Shown here piece after piece: positions 23,563-31,428 of a DNA stretch of 39,032 nucleotides (position 1 is its first letter; each line of letters begins with the position of its first letter). The translations under genes and the position numbers were made by a program. The stretch spans positions 1 through 39,032 of the IMG/VR virus record IMGVR_UViG_3300030090_004288; one strand, written 5' to 3'. A model generated the notes under the pieces. The model was given only the letters and a program-made list of their open reading frames with translations, searched no databases and was not told the DNA's origin. This stretch comes from a virus.

Positions 23563-25399
23563 CCCACAACAGGTAGCTAAAGCTATCGTCGAGAATATAG
23601 AAGAGGCCCATGCCTGGCTGGAGAGATACCCACTAGACAAGACTGTGGGTGACATACCGCTAGAGGCATGGAAGCAGGCCTTTGAACTAGAAACTGGGTC
23701 CATCGTAGATGTGCAAGTAACCTACGACACAGATAAGGTAGGCCGGCTGCCCGATGGGTCATGGTTTGTAGGCTTAAAGCTAGATGATCACTGGTCTGCT
23801 GGCATCCACGAAAAGGGACACATGCGCTGGTCTCCCTTCGATGAAGTGACCAAAGCAGGTGAGGCCATAGCTAGGCAAATGAATAGGCCGGAGATAGCTG
23901 CTCTGACCAATGTCATAGAGGATGTGCGGATAGAGAATATGTGCGACTACTGGTGGCCGGCTGTTGAAGTCGGTGCCAACCATAGGGCTGCACTACTACG
24001 GGCCATGATAGAACGTAGCAATACATTCGGACAGCCCGCTCTTCGTGACAGGGTGATGCACCCATCTGCGCCGTACATCATACCTAATGGTGACGGTAGG
24101 CCACAAACCCTATGCAATGCCCTGCTCTACTATCTATACGATATACCTAATCTATGCCTAGACCCAATAGCCAATGACGTGATCAGCAGGTTCGGTAAAG
24201 AGTTACGGGCCACAGTCAAGGACCCAGGTGGGTACATGGGCATAGGCTCCAAGCTAGCCAGCGTCAAGCTAGCCATCAAGATAGCCAAGTACCTGCAATG
24301 GAAAGAGAACCAGCCCGATGAACCCCAAGATGGTGACCACCAGAACGGGGGAGAGGGCCAGCCGGGTGGCAGTACTACACCATCCAATGATAGCAACGAC
24401 GACGACAGCGACGGTGCTAGCGATGATGGTGATAGCGATGATGGTGATAGCGAACCATCACAGGATGACAAGGATATAGATGACCTGCTAGATGCTGTCG
24501 ACAAAGAGATAAGCAGGGAAGTCAAAACCATAGTCAATGCCGATAAGCGCCGGCAAAAACTAGATGTAAGGGGAGCAGCCGGCAACCTGGCCAGTGACCA
24601 TCCCTGGTATCGGGTTGATGTACCGCAAGATGCTCCACCACTGCACCATAAACTGCGGTCCATGCTAGATAGCTACACCGAGCCTATCGCTCCGGTCAAG
24701 GTAGCAAGGCATGGCAGGTTCGACGGTAGGAAAATCACCAAGCTCCAGCAAGGGAACACCAACGTGTTCACTGCCAGGCACCGAACTCGTGGCCCTGTGA
24801 TCATCATGGTGGATGGTAGCAGTTCGATGGATTGCCACTGCGACCGACACTTCGACCCTCTCCAGTGGCACGTACATAGGCTTCGCACTGCCTTGGGCAA
24901 AAAGATAGCCGTAGAAGATAGGCTCAATAAAGCTGGAGCAGCCTGGCAATTAGCACGAAGCATAGCTCGGGCGGTAGGCGACGCTGAGGTGTACGCCTTC
25001 ACATCCGCCGGCAGGCCCGCAACTATAGCGCCTATCAAACATGATATGCAGGCACGCTGTATGCACGATGGTTTATATGGCGGCACTCCACTCTGTAGTG
25101 CGATGGTATGGCTATCCAATAGGGTAAAGGACAGCCAACATGCCACGGTGCTATTCATAACCGATGGTGAGGGTGCTTGCTGTCCGGCTGGTATCAAAGA
25201 ACCACCTAGCCATACCTATCAGGTGGCAAGCCAGATGCACAATAGCGGGGTTGACTTCATAGCCATACAGCTAGGTGACTTCCCCGACTCGTTCCCCAGC
25301 GATATCCTGATCAAGATACCTACCTACGATAAATGGGTAGATGCTAACGACCTAACCAGTGTGGGCGTAGCGATAAAACATATAAGGGAGAATAGATAA
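23555..25399 (+). CDS. CobT-like protein with HExxH and VWA domain
   Basis: A 614-residue partner of the ATPase. The N-terminal domain has HEKGH at 85-89 and a later NVIEDVRIE (119-127), the HExxH plus downstream Glu layout of a zinc peptidase-like fold found in CobT/VWA proteins. Residues about 256-310 are an acidic Asp/Ser/Gly linker. The C-terminal VWA domain shows the metal-adhesion site DGSSS (420-424), Thr 511 and ITDGEG (Asp 537), all in place. The two proteins probably form an ATP-driven complex that binds and remodels or cuts a target. The target is unknown. Confidence 0.82.
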   Translation: MPSPQQVAKAIVENIEEAHAWLERYPLDKTVGDIPLEAWKQAFELETGSIVDVQVTYDTDKVGRLPDGSWFVGLKLDDHWSAGIHEKGHMRWSPFDEVTKAGEAIARQMNRPEIAALTNVIEDVRIENMCDYWWPAVEVGANHRAALLRAMIERSNTFGQPALRDRVMHPSAPYIIPNGDGRPQTLCNALLYYLYDIPNLCLDPIANDVISRFGKELRATVKDPGGYMGIGSKLASVKLAIKIAKYLQWKENQPDEPQDGDHQNGGEGQPGGSTTPSNDSNDDDSDGASDDGDSDDGDSEPSQDDKDIDDLLDAVDKEISREVKTIVNADKRRQKLDVRGAAGNLASDHPWYRVDVPQDAPPLHHKLRSMLDSYTEPIAPVKVARHGRFDGRKITKLQQGNTNVFTARHRTRGPVIIMVDGSSSMDCHCDRHFDPLQWHVHRLRTALGKKIAVEDRLNKAGAAWQLARSIARAVGDAEVYAFTSAGRPATIAPIKHDMQARCMHDGLYGGTPLCSAMVWLSNRVKDSQHATVLFITDGEGACCPAGIKEPPSHTYQVASQMHNSGVDFIAIQLGDFPDSFPSDILIKIPTYDKWVDANDLTSVGVAIKHIRENR

Positions 25400-25403
25400 C
25401 ACT

Positions 25404-25658
25404 ATGCACATATCAATCAGGGTACTCAATGAAGCCAGCGAGGTCCAGGAGTTCGTCGATGAAGCTATCAAAAATCTAGGTGACGGCGTAAACCTGCAAG
25501 GGGATGGCGATATAGGCGACATAGATATGGTGACACAGCTTTCCGATTTCTTAGCTGAACTCAAACTCAAGGTTGACGCACTGTATAACGAGGCCGATGC
25601 AGTCGATGACTTCTTCAATGGCCGCGGCTGCTCACTTAGCGACATAACATATCTATAG
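25404..25658 (+). CDS. Small acidic early protein
   Basis: An 84-residue acidic, helical protein not recognised as a family (MHISIRVLNEASEVQEFVD at the start). It follows the CobT-like gene by four bases. The nearest Shine-Dalgarno, AGGGAGA at 25385, is twelve bases away inside the upstream gene, so translation may rely on coupling. It may be an accessory of the ATPase-VWA unit; this is context only. Confidence 0.6.
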   Translation: MHISIRVLNEASEVQEFVDEAIKNLGDGVNLQGDGDIGDIDMVTQLSDFLAELKLKVDALYNEADAVDDFFNGRGCSLSDITYL

Positions 25659-25671
25659 GGAGATAACAATC

Positions 25672-25905
25672 ATGCTGTCACGTAAGTATTACAAAGGATT
25701 AGCAGGGGCAATGAAGGCGGCCTACGAGGAGGCCGCCGCCAGCTCTACAGATGTAGAGGAGAGGATGTATACACAGGGCATCAACTTCGCCTATGACCGG
25801 ATGGTTGAATACCTGGCAAGTGACAATCCCAGGTTCAACGAGGAAAAATTCCACGCAGCCTGTGTACCTGATGCACCTGTCCAACCACGGGGCAGGGTCT
25901 GGTAG
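25672..25905 (+). CDS. Small helical early protein
   Basis: A 77-residue helical protein with alternating charged and Ala-rich stretches and no known motif. It has an excellent ribosome site, AGGGAGA at 25657-25663, eight bases before the ATG. It closes the second early transcript: a long GC hairpin follows nine bases after its stop. Function unknown. Confidence 0.6.
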   Translation: MLSRKYYKGLAGAMKAAYEEAAASSTDVEERMYTQGINFAYDRMVEYLASDNPRFNEEKFHAACVPDAPVQPRGRVW

Positions 25906-25913
25906 TTAAGACT

Positions 25914-25954
25914 CTCATTGCAGCGGTGCCGGCTGCCGGCACCGCTGCTGTGAG
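25914..25954 (+). terminator. Long GC hairpin ending the second early unit
   Basis: Arms GCAGCGGTGCCGG (25920-25932) and CCGGCACCGCTGC (25936-25948) pair perfectly around CTG, and outer CTCA/TGAG add a further stem. No T run follows, so it may work poorly as an intrinsic terminator. It could instead protect RNA 3' ends or bind a factor. Confidence 0.6.
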
Positions 25955-25971
25955 GGCCTCAACTATACCGC

Positions 25972-26000
25972 TTGACATGGTAAATCGTGGAATATATAAT
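25972..26000 (+). promoter_or_regulatory. Exact-consensus sigma70 promoter, third early unit
   Basis: TTGACA (25972-25977), a 17-base spacer and TATAAT (25995-26000) match consensus at all twelve positions. It should be very strong and drives the replication-recombination genes from 26117. Transcription starts near 26007, giving a leader of about 110 bases. Confidence 0.93.
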
Positions 26001-26043
26001 AATTATATGCCCTCAAATACACTGACGTAGTACTGGAGATATT

Positions 26044-26061
26044 ATGCAACAACTACATTGA
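26044..26061 (+). CDS. Possible five-residue leader peptide
   Basis: In the leader of the third early unit an ATG at 26044 with GGAG five bases upstream opens a five-codon frame (MQQLH) and stops. Its placement, ribosome site and length suit a regulatory leader peptide. It could equally be chance. Confidence 0.2.
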   Translation: MQQLH

Positions 26062-26116
26062 CTGACAAACTGATGTCCAATAGCGAGAACGCACATCCAG
26101 TAATAGGGAGAGTTCT

Positions 26117-26731
26117 ATGAGTACATACCATAGCATGGGTAAAAAGAAGTCGCGCACCAAGAAAGCTAGGCGCCAGTTCATGACCTATCAGATAACCTCA
26201 GATGTGTGCGAATACATGGTGGCAAATCCTGACATCCCACTTCAGCAGGTTGGTAGATACATGGGGTTAGGTGATTCCACCATCTATAACTGGTTCAGTT
26301 ATATTGAATCCAAGCGCACTGCGAATTTAGCAAGGTGGTTAGGCACTAGCGACAACTACCAGCGACTACGCAACGCGCGACCACGCTTAGCGATGTTCAA
26401 CACCGGACAGAACCACAACCTGGAAGTGCCGCCCACGTCCCGTCAAGAGTTTGCAGCTACATGGGAGACAGATGTAGCCACGGGGCATGATCTGTCAGTA
26501 CTACGTGAAGAGGCGTTGACGGTAGCGGCTCAGGCCAAGTCTATAAGCATCGACGTTGAAGCGTTGGTAGCCGCTATCGACTTGGTTCACCAGTGGTCCA
26601 GCGATAGAGAGAGGCTAAACCAAACTAGCAAACTGGTCATCTCATTGCAAGATACTATCGCAAAGCTAGAGTCCGAGAAAAAGGCTGCGATGGAGCGGCT
26701 AGTTCGAGCGCAGTCCACTCATTCAAATTAG
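26117..26731 (+). CDS. HTH DNA-binding regulator
   Basis: A 204-residue probable transcription regulator. The N-terminus is basic (GKKKSRTKKARRQF). Residues about 36-62 form a helix-turn-helix (QQVGRYMGLGDSTIYNWF) typical of DNA-binding proteins. The C-terminal 60 residues form a probable coiled coil (LISLQDTIAKLESEKKAAM-type heptads), suggesting a dimer. The ribosome site AGGGAGA (26105-26111) is six bases before the ATG. As the first gene behind the strongest promoter it may regulate the early-to-late switch; its binding sites could be the repeats at 20527-20670. Both statements are inference. Confidence 0.65.
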   Translation: MSTYHSMGKKKSRTKKARRQFMTYQITSDVCEYMVANPDIPLQQVGRYMGLGDSTIYNWFSYIESKRTANLARWLGTSDNYQRLRNARPRLAMFNTGQNHNLEVPPTSRQEFAATWETDVATGHDLSVLREEALTVAAQAKSISIDVEALVAAIDLVHQWSSDRERLNQTSKLVISLQDTIAKLESEKKAAMERLVRAQSTHSN

Positions 26732-26848
26732 TAGATAATCCCAGCGGTTCGGCCTCCTATCCATGTCGGCAGTTGAGCATAACAACACCGACGCTATCAC
26801 TTAGCTGCTACTAGGCTCCTGTTTCGTACCATTGGACAGGTGCATACG

Positions 26849-26953
26849 ATGATAGCTAGGCACACAAGGCCGATAATGGGTGTCACTGTCCACCAACTCC
26901 AGGCAGGATGGCACCCGCCGCTACCAAAGCGAGGAGGAGGCAGTAACTCATGA
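26849..26953 (+). CDS. Possible 34-residue small protein
   Basis: A short frame with weak ribosome site AGGTG whose stop overlaps the next start as ATGA, the arrangement of coupled phage genes. The product is basic and Pro/Gly-rich at the end (PKRGGGSNS), partly because it reads through the next ribosome site. The rest of the 218-bp gap from 26732 shows nothing else clear. Confidence 0.3.
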   Translation: MIARHTRPIMGVTVHQLQAGWHPPLPKRGGGSNS

Positions 26954-27144
26954 ACCATGAGGAGATCAGCAATAACCTGGAGGACATACGCAAGGAGTTG
27001 CGGATAGCTAACTTCATCAAGCTAGCGGAACTAACACTAGCCAGAGAAACTGGCCATAACGTACCTATCTCAGCACATGGTCAACAGAAACTATGGCGAG
27101 ACATAGCCAAATATATAGCAGGGGAGAAGCATGATGCCCACTGA
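26950..27144 (+). CDS. Small helical early protein
   Basis: A 64-residue helical protein (MNHEEISNNLEDIRKELR) with no known motif. It has a very strong ribosome site, GAGGAGGAGG ending nine bases before the ATG. It overlaps the following gene by 14 bases, so the two are probably translated together. Function unknown; context suggests recombination or replication support. Confidence 0.6.
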   Translation: MNHEEISNNLEDIRKELRIANFIKLAELTLARETGHNVPISAHGQQKLWRDIAKYIAGEKHDAH

Positions 27145-28219
27145 CATAGAAATTGCCGACCGGTTAGATTACACACTAGCACCAGCCAATCTATCAGCCG
27201 AAGTGTTCGAGCAGATGATGGATGATGCAACCAAGAAAGCTAAGATTCTGACCAAGGTCATTCAATCACAGTCCGACAAGTACGTAGTACATGCAGCCGG
27301 CCAGGAGTTCCTGCGTTTCGAGGCATGGTCTACGCTAGCCCGTGGATACGGGTGGACTGCCGGGGTCGAAACCATCACTGACGTTCTAGACACTGACGGA
27401 CATACCGTCATTGGTGTCGAAGCATACGCCGTCCTCCGTGATAGCACGGGCACACAGATAGGTGGCGCACCAGCGCGGTGCATGTTGGATGAATCGAACT
27501 GGTCCAACAAACCATTAGCTCAAGTCGCTAGCATGGCCGGAACCAGGGCCGCTAGCAAGGCACTTCGCATCGGCCTGTCATGGGTCGTGGTGCTAGCCGG
27601 GTACAATCCGACACCCGCTGAAGAGTTTGAACGGGACGCTAGTGGTGAAATCGTGGTAGCTAGTAGAACTACGTCTACCCAAACCACCCGAAAACGCACA
27701 GAGAGCCGAAATAAAGGGGTCGTAGCTGACGAGGTGGCGTCGGAGTCGGAAGAGGATTTAATCTGCCCCCTACATAACGTAGAATTTTTCAAACGGGGTA
27801 GGATGAAGAGCTATGCCCACCCTATGAAAGACATAGACGGGTCAGGCAACTGGTGCAACCGCCATGATGTGCAAGCCGTAACCCCAGCACCTGCGCCAGC
27901 GCCACCACAGATTCCTACTCCAGTTGAAGAACCGAGGCGGGCGGTCCCCGAGGATCCCGAGGACCGGGACATCGACGCTCAAACTGTGAGCGAACCTGCG
28001 CATGAAACTATAGAAGAGCCTGACCTTATCCTTGTCGCAGCAGATGAGGACGAGCCGGCCGACCTGGACTACCGTGCGATGGTAGCCGAGGCAGGGATGG
28101 AGTGGGACGACTTCATCAACAAGGTACTGCCAGCCAATGTCACCCTGGAAACTTTCATAGAGATGGGCGGTACTGTGGATATAGCCAAGGCGCGTATCGC
28201 TAACATGAACAAGGGATAG
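27131..28219 (+). CDS. Putative single-strand annealing or recombination protein
   Basis: A 362-residue protein. Residues about 55-165 hold FEAWSTLARGYGW, a Gly-rich beta region, and MAGTRAASKALRIGLSWVV followed by LAGYNPTPAEE. This pattern, including the TRAxxKALR helix, recurs in phage proteins next to exonucleases and resembles single-strand annealing proteins, though I cannot place it in Erf, RecT or Rad52. Residues about 211-246 (CPLH, then H and WCNRH) form a probable zinc finger. A Pro/Glu linker leads to a small helical C-terminal domain. It starts 14 bases before its neighbour ends and precedes a RecB-like nuclease, the standard recombination pair order. Function is inferred. Confidence 0.5.
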   Translation: MMPTDIEIADRLDYTLAPANLSAEVFEQMMDDATKKAKILTKVIQSQSDKYVVHAAGQEFLRFEAWSTLARGYGWTAGVETITDVLDTDGHTVIGVEAYAVLRDSTGTQIGGAPARCMLDESNWSNKPLAQVASMAGTRAASKALRIGLSWVVVLAGYNPTPAEEFERDASGEIVVASRTTSTQTTRKRTESRNKGVVADEVASESEEDLICPLHNVEFFKRGRMKSYAHPMKDIDGSGNWCNRHDVQAVTPAPAPAPPQIPTPVEEPRRAVPEDPEDRDIDAQTVSEPAHETIEEPDLILVAADEDEPADLDYRAMVAEAGMEWDDFINKVLPANVTLETFIEMGGTVDIAKARIANMNKG

Positions 28220-28223
28220 GCGC

Positions 28224-29207
28224 ATGGCTAGACGCATGGCTAGGACACCTGAACAGATTGCACAGCAATGGGAATCATTAGGGAGAAAGGATAGTATGCC
28301 TGACACAATACAAGCCAATGAACAAGACAGGATCATCGGTGAACTACGGTTCACCGATGAGTGGGCTGGCACAAGGGTCGAACGGACTGACAGTAAGTAC
28401 GGCAACGACAGGGTGTATGCCATTGACGGACTAGGGGAGTACACCTCGGTGACCAGCAGCCTTAGCGTCATCAATAAACCCAGGCTAGCTGACTGGCGGA
28501 AGAATAGGGCGCTAGACAAGATACAGTTATTGCTTCCCCAGCAGGCTAAATACCAAAAGTTAGCCGATGAGAAGAACGCCAAAGCCAGGAAACACAAGAA
28601 TAATACCTGGCAAAGCATGATGAGAGAGGAAGCCTCGAAAGCACCAGGCGAGATCATGGAAGCTAGCCGTATGTTCGGCACCTACGCTCATTCAGTGGTT
28701 GAGCATATGGTTTTAGCAGAGAACAATGACCGCATACTAAATCGTAAGCAAGACAGGCCGCCCGAATCCTTCGTAATCGGACCTGAGTACGCACATATAG
28801 CTGAGGGATTTCAGGCATGGCAGCGTGATACCGGACTGACAGTGGTAGCCACTGAACTCATGGTGTGGCACTCGTTCCATGAGTACGCAGGCACCATCGA
28901 CATGGTGGTGCGCACTGACTCCGGCGTCCTTGGTGTCATAGATATCAAGACTGGTGGCGTGTTCAACGAGGCCGCTATGCAGTTGGCCGCCTATGCCAAA
29001 GCACTCCAGCACCTTACAGGCGAACCGGTCGAACACGCATGGGTACTTCAGCTCCCGCGGGAGCGAAGCACAACTAACACAACCGAAGAGTTGTATCAAT
29101 TCGTTGAGCTAGCGAACCTGCCTTACTGGTTCGATGGCTTCAAAGCTGCCAAAGAACTAGCACCTTACTCAGAGGAGGAAGCATGGCCCCAACTACAAAC
29201 CTCGTAG
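28224..29207 (+). CDS. RecB/Cas4-like PD-(D/E)XK nuclease
   Basis: A 327-residue nuclease with the full PD-(D/E)XK set: a His-containing GTYAHSVVEH (152-161), Glu 211, GTID at 223-226, DIKTG at 240-244 and QLAAYAKAL from 253. These features match phage recombination exonucleases of the RecB/Cas4 group, which digest DNA ends for an annealing protein. A strong alternative start at 28296 (Met 25) follows AGGGAGAAAGG, while the upstream start at 28224 has a weaker site, so the protein may be 303 residues. It follows the putative annealing protein by four bases and overlaps the next gene by 25. Confidence 0.82.
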   Translation: MARRMARTPEQIAQQWESLGRKDSMPDTIQANEQDRIIGELRFTDEWAGTRVERTDSKYGNDRVYAIDGLGEYTSVTSSLSVINKPRLADWRKNRALDKIQLLLPQQAKYQKLADEKNAKARKHKNNTWQSMMREEASKAPGEIMEASRMFGTYAHSVVEHMVLAENNDRILNRKQDRPPESFVIGPEYAHIAEGFQAWQRDTGLTVVATELMVWHSFHEYAGTIDMVVRTDSGVLGVIDIKTGGVFNEAAMQLAAYAKALQHLTGEPVEHAWVLQLPRERSTTNTTEELYQFVELANLPYWFDGFKAAKELAPYSEEEAWPQLQTS

Positions 29208-29386
29208 AAACTATATCCGTGGCTCAGGCCGGTGTACTACTAGGTATCAGCCGTAAGACAGCATACAAATTAGCCAAGACAGGCGAACTACCGGGCGTGA
29301 GGAAATTGGGTGGGCGATATAAGGTGGTGACGCACAAGCTGTATGAGTACCTAGACGGCAAACAGAACTTGGCGTTTCTACAGTAG
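29183..29386 (+). CDS. Excisionase-type HTH protein
   Basis: A 67-residue MerR/excisionase-like winged helix-turn-helix. ISVAQAGVLLGISRKTAYKLAKTG is followed by the wing GVRKLGGRYKV and the helix LYEYLDGK, the usual layout of helix_turn_helix_17 proteins. The ribosome site GAGGAGG (29172-29178) is four bases upstream, inside the previous gene. No integrase or attachment site is visible, so an excisionase role is unlikely. A transcription regulator or initiator partner placed just before the replication genes fits better. Confidence 0.75.
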   Translation: MAPTTNLVETISVAQAGVLLGISRKTAYKLAKTGELPGVRKLGGRYKVVTHKLYEYLDGKQNLAFLQ

Positions 29387-29390
29387 CCGC

Positions 29391-30131
29391 ATGAGCATCA
29401 AGTGTCTAGCATGGGCGTGGGGGAAACAGCTTCCCCCACTCCCTAAACTTGTGCTATTAGCCATTGCTGACCATGCCGATGATAACGGGTACGCCTGGCC
29501 CGGAGTCAATGGCGTAGCGCAGAAGTGCGGAGTATCCAAACGCACGGTCCAGCGTTACGTTAACGTGCTAGTTCAGCTCAAGATCGTCGATGTCGAAACA
29601 CGCCAACGGCTCGATGGCAGCCATACATCCAACGCCTACCAACTCAACATCCACGGTAGTCACCCCCCCGTGTCAGACAGTCACCCCCCCATGACAGGGG
29701 TGACACCCCCCCATGACACTACTGTCACCCCATTAACCGTCATAGAACCGTCAATGAACCTTACTACTACTACGTTGCCTGAATGGTTCAAGGTGCTAGC
29801 CAAAGAAGAAACGCCTGACGATAACCGGATACGCAACATGCTAGAGTGGGCCAAGCCATACCCTGAGTCACTACTACGTGATGTTGCGCACACAGTGGTT
29901 GATAAGTGGGATATCTATAAGACCAAGAACAAGAGTATATTCTCCACGTTCCAGAACTGGTACCGCCGAGATGCTATATCTATGGGCATCAGGCACGATT
30001 CTAAGAACCCCAATAAACTACCCATCGGCACTAGCATAGAGATCGAACAGCACATCCAATCACAAGGATTGCATCCATCATCTACAGAGGCACAGAGAAT
30101 AAGAGATAACTGGGAGGTTGGGCATGGCTAG
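29391..30131 (+). CDS. Lambda-O-like replication initiator
   Basis: A 246-residue protein. Residues about 10-75 are an HTH_36-type winged helix (VNGVAQKCGVSKRTVQRYV). A Pro/Thr-rich linker follows, and the C-terminal domain (PEWFKVLAKEETPDD, then YPESLLRDVA and FSTFQNWYRRD) resembles DnaD-like and phage initiator C-terminal regions. Lambda O has the same plan and a downstream helicase-loader gene, and here a DnaC-like gene follows. The linker-coding DNA contains four iteron-like repeats (29660-29731). It likely binds these to open the origin. Family assignment is by pattern. Confidence 0.72.
   Translation: MSIKCLAWAWGKQLPPLPKLVLLAIADHADDNGYAWPGVNGVAQKCGVSKRTVQRYVNVLVQLKIVDVETRQRLDGSHTSNAYQLNIHGSHPPVSDSHPPMTGVTPPHDTTVTPLTVIEPSMNLTTTTLPEWFKVLAKEETPDDNRIRNMLEWAKPYPESLLRDVAHTVVDKWDIYKTKNKSIFSTFQNWYRRDAISMGIRHDSKNPNKLPIGTSIEIEQHIQSQGLHPSSTEAQRIRDNWEVGHG
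29660..29731. repeat. Iteron-like repeats, candidate replication origin
   Basis: Copies of TCACCCCCCCrTGwCA stand at 29660-29675 and 29681-29696. ACACCCCCCCATGACA is at 29703-29718, and a partial TCACCCC is at 29725. Starts are 21, 22 and 22 bases apart, about two helical turns. Each has inverted GTCA/TGAC ends. They lie in the linker of the initiator gene, as the lambda origin lies in gene O. Confidence 0.6.
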
Positions 30132-30246
30132 CATACGGAATAGCCTGGTGAGGAAACTTATCTTAGAGATACGTGAACTACGGGAGAAGCTGAAGGAGTG
30201 TACATGTGGAGAGCCTGAACGAATCACTACAAAAATACATGACTAG
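30124..30246 (+). CDS. Small basic protein between initiator and loader
   Basis: A 40-residue basic, helical protein (IRNSLVRKLILEIRELREKL) with a C-terminal CTCGEPE. It overlaps the initiator by eight bases and the helicase-loader start by 41 bases. No strong ribosome site is seen, so coupling is probable. It may be a small partner of the initiator or loader. Function unknown. Confidence 0.4.
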   Translation: MASIRNSLVRKLILEIRELREKLKECTCGEPERITTKIHD

Positions 30247-31063
30247 CCTAGACCATATACCAGAGGAGGTGAGGTACATACCTGAAGATGGGATCTGTCC
30301 TGAGTGCAACCAGCTCAAACGCAACCATCCCCAGGTTAATAAGGTGCTAGCTGCACGCCAGCTGCAATACATAGACGTGGACACGGGCGACCTAGTTGTA
30401 GCCCAGCCGATACCATACTGTCGGTGCGGTGATGCGGTACAAGAACGTGCTGCCAACCAACTCGATGATGCGTTGAAGCGCGAGCGTGACAGCAACCTAC
30501 CGCAGTCGGTTCACGGCGCCGGGCCTCGCATGTTCCTGGACGCCACGTTCGAGAACTTTACTTCTCGTGTCGGGACGACCGAGGGGTTTGAGGCGGCCAT
30601 TGATTTCACTGTCGGCAATACTGCACCCATCTTAATGCTGCTTGGTGGAACAGGCACGGGCAAGACACACTTGATCGAGGCTATCGGCCGGCAGTATCTA
30701 GCACAAGGAAGCACAGTACGCTACGAACTCGTCGCCCATCTGTTAGAGAAAGCACGGGCAGCCGTGCGTATCGGCGCTGAGGAGGACGTGTTTACCCCTA
30801 GCTATAAGGCTAATCTCCTGTTGTTAGATGACATTGGGCTAGAGAAGCCTAGCACATGGGTGGCAGAACAGATCAGCGCACTCGTAGACGAACGCTACCG
30901 CAACAAGCGACTGCTTGTACTGGGCACTAACTGTACCTACATACAGTTAAAGGATAGCTACGGCGAACGCCTAGCTTCACGACTGTTCGACACGGCGTCT
31001 GGTACAGTAGCGCAGGTATATCTTAACTGCTCGGACTATCGGGCTGGAGTATCCGATGCTTGA
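30206..31063 (+). CDS. DnaC-like helicase loader ATPase
   Basis: A 285-residue AAA+ ATPase that loads the replicative helicase onto DNA. Walker A GGTGTGKT is at 147-154, Walker B LLLLDDIG at 204-211, sensor TN at 241-242 and the SRLFD motif, including the arginine finger, at 258-262. The N-terminus adds a cysteine cluster (CPEC at 31-34, CRC at 72-74), a zinc site also seen in phage loaders. The GTG start at 30206 has GGAG seven bases upstream. With the initiator it forms a lambda O-P-like replication pair. It overlaps the RusA gene by eight bases. Confidence 0.85.
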   Translation: MESLNESLQKYMTSLDHIPEEVRYIPEDGICPECNQLKRNHPQVNKVLAARQLQYIDVDTGDLVVAQPIPYCRCGDAVQERAANQLDDALKRERDSNLPQSVHGAGPRMFLDATFENFTSRVGTTEGFEAAIDFTVGNTAPILMLLGGTGTGKTHLIEAIGRQYLAQGSTVRYELVAHLLEKARAAVRIGAEEDVFTPSYKANLLLLDDIGLEKPSTWVAEQISALVDERYRNKRLLVLGTNCTYIQLKDSYGERLASRLFDTASGTVAQVYLNCSDYRAGVSDA

Positions 31064-31427
31064 GATAGTCATTCCGTCATTGCCACCGGCAGAGTTCAGC
31101 CCTAACGCAAGGGTGCATTGGGCTGCCCGAGGGAAAGCTGCAAACCAGGCGTACGATGAAGTAATAATCGCCTTGCATCAACAGGGATGGTGCGGCCCGC
31201 CGATCCACGCAGCTTTAATACACGTATCCTGGGGTGTGAAAGATAAAAGGAGGAGAGATACTGACAACTTCGTAGCTAGGACCAAGCCATACATAGACCA
31301 ACTGGTGAAGTCGGGGGTGCTAGCTGACGACGATAGATTTCATGTCCGTTATCGGTACGGATGGCATGAATCCAAGACAGGTGAAACAGTCATAAAGATA
31401 GAACCAGACCCAATAGAGGAGGGCTAA
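31056..31427 (+). CDS. rusA: RusA-like Holliday junction resolvase
   Basis: A 123-residue endonuclease that resolves four-way DNA junctions. It shows the RusA plan: PSLPPAEFSPNARVHWAARG at the N-terminus, the acidic DTDN cluster (Asp 68 and 70) and ADDDR near residue 91, matching the catalytic aspartates of E. coli RusA. The length is typical. It overlaps the loader gene by eight bases. With the RecB-like nuclease and putative annealing protein it completes a recombination and resolution set, possibly also clearing branches before packaging. Confidence 0.85.
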   Translation: MLEIVIPSLPPAEFSPNARVHWAARGKAANQAYDEVIIALHQQGWCGPPIHAALIHVSWGVKDKRRRDTDNFVARTKPYIDQLVKSGVLADDDRFHVRYRYGWHESKTGETVIKIEPDPIEEG

Positions 31428-31428
31428 C

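Noticed and set aside
22327-25399. Cobalamin biosynthesis genes cobS and cobT
   Set aside because: No CobN or other cobalt pathway gene is present; a MoxR-VWA remodelling pair fits better.
26073-26120. 15-residue frame ending on the start of the HTH regulator gene
   Set aside because: No ribosome site upstream; the ATGA overlap is probably chance.
27842-28681. 279-residue minus-strand frame
   Set aside because: Antisense to the annealing-protein and nuclease genes, both of which show clear motifs; a shadow frame.
29183-29386. Excisionase implying a temperate phage
   Set aside because: No integrase, repressor-integrase cassette or attachment repeats are visible, so a lysogenic life style is not supported.
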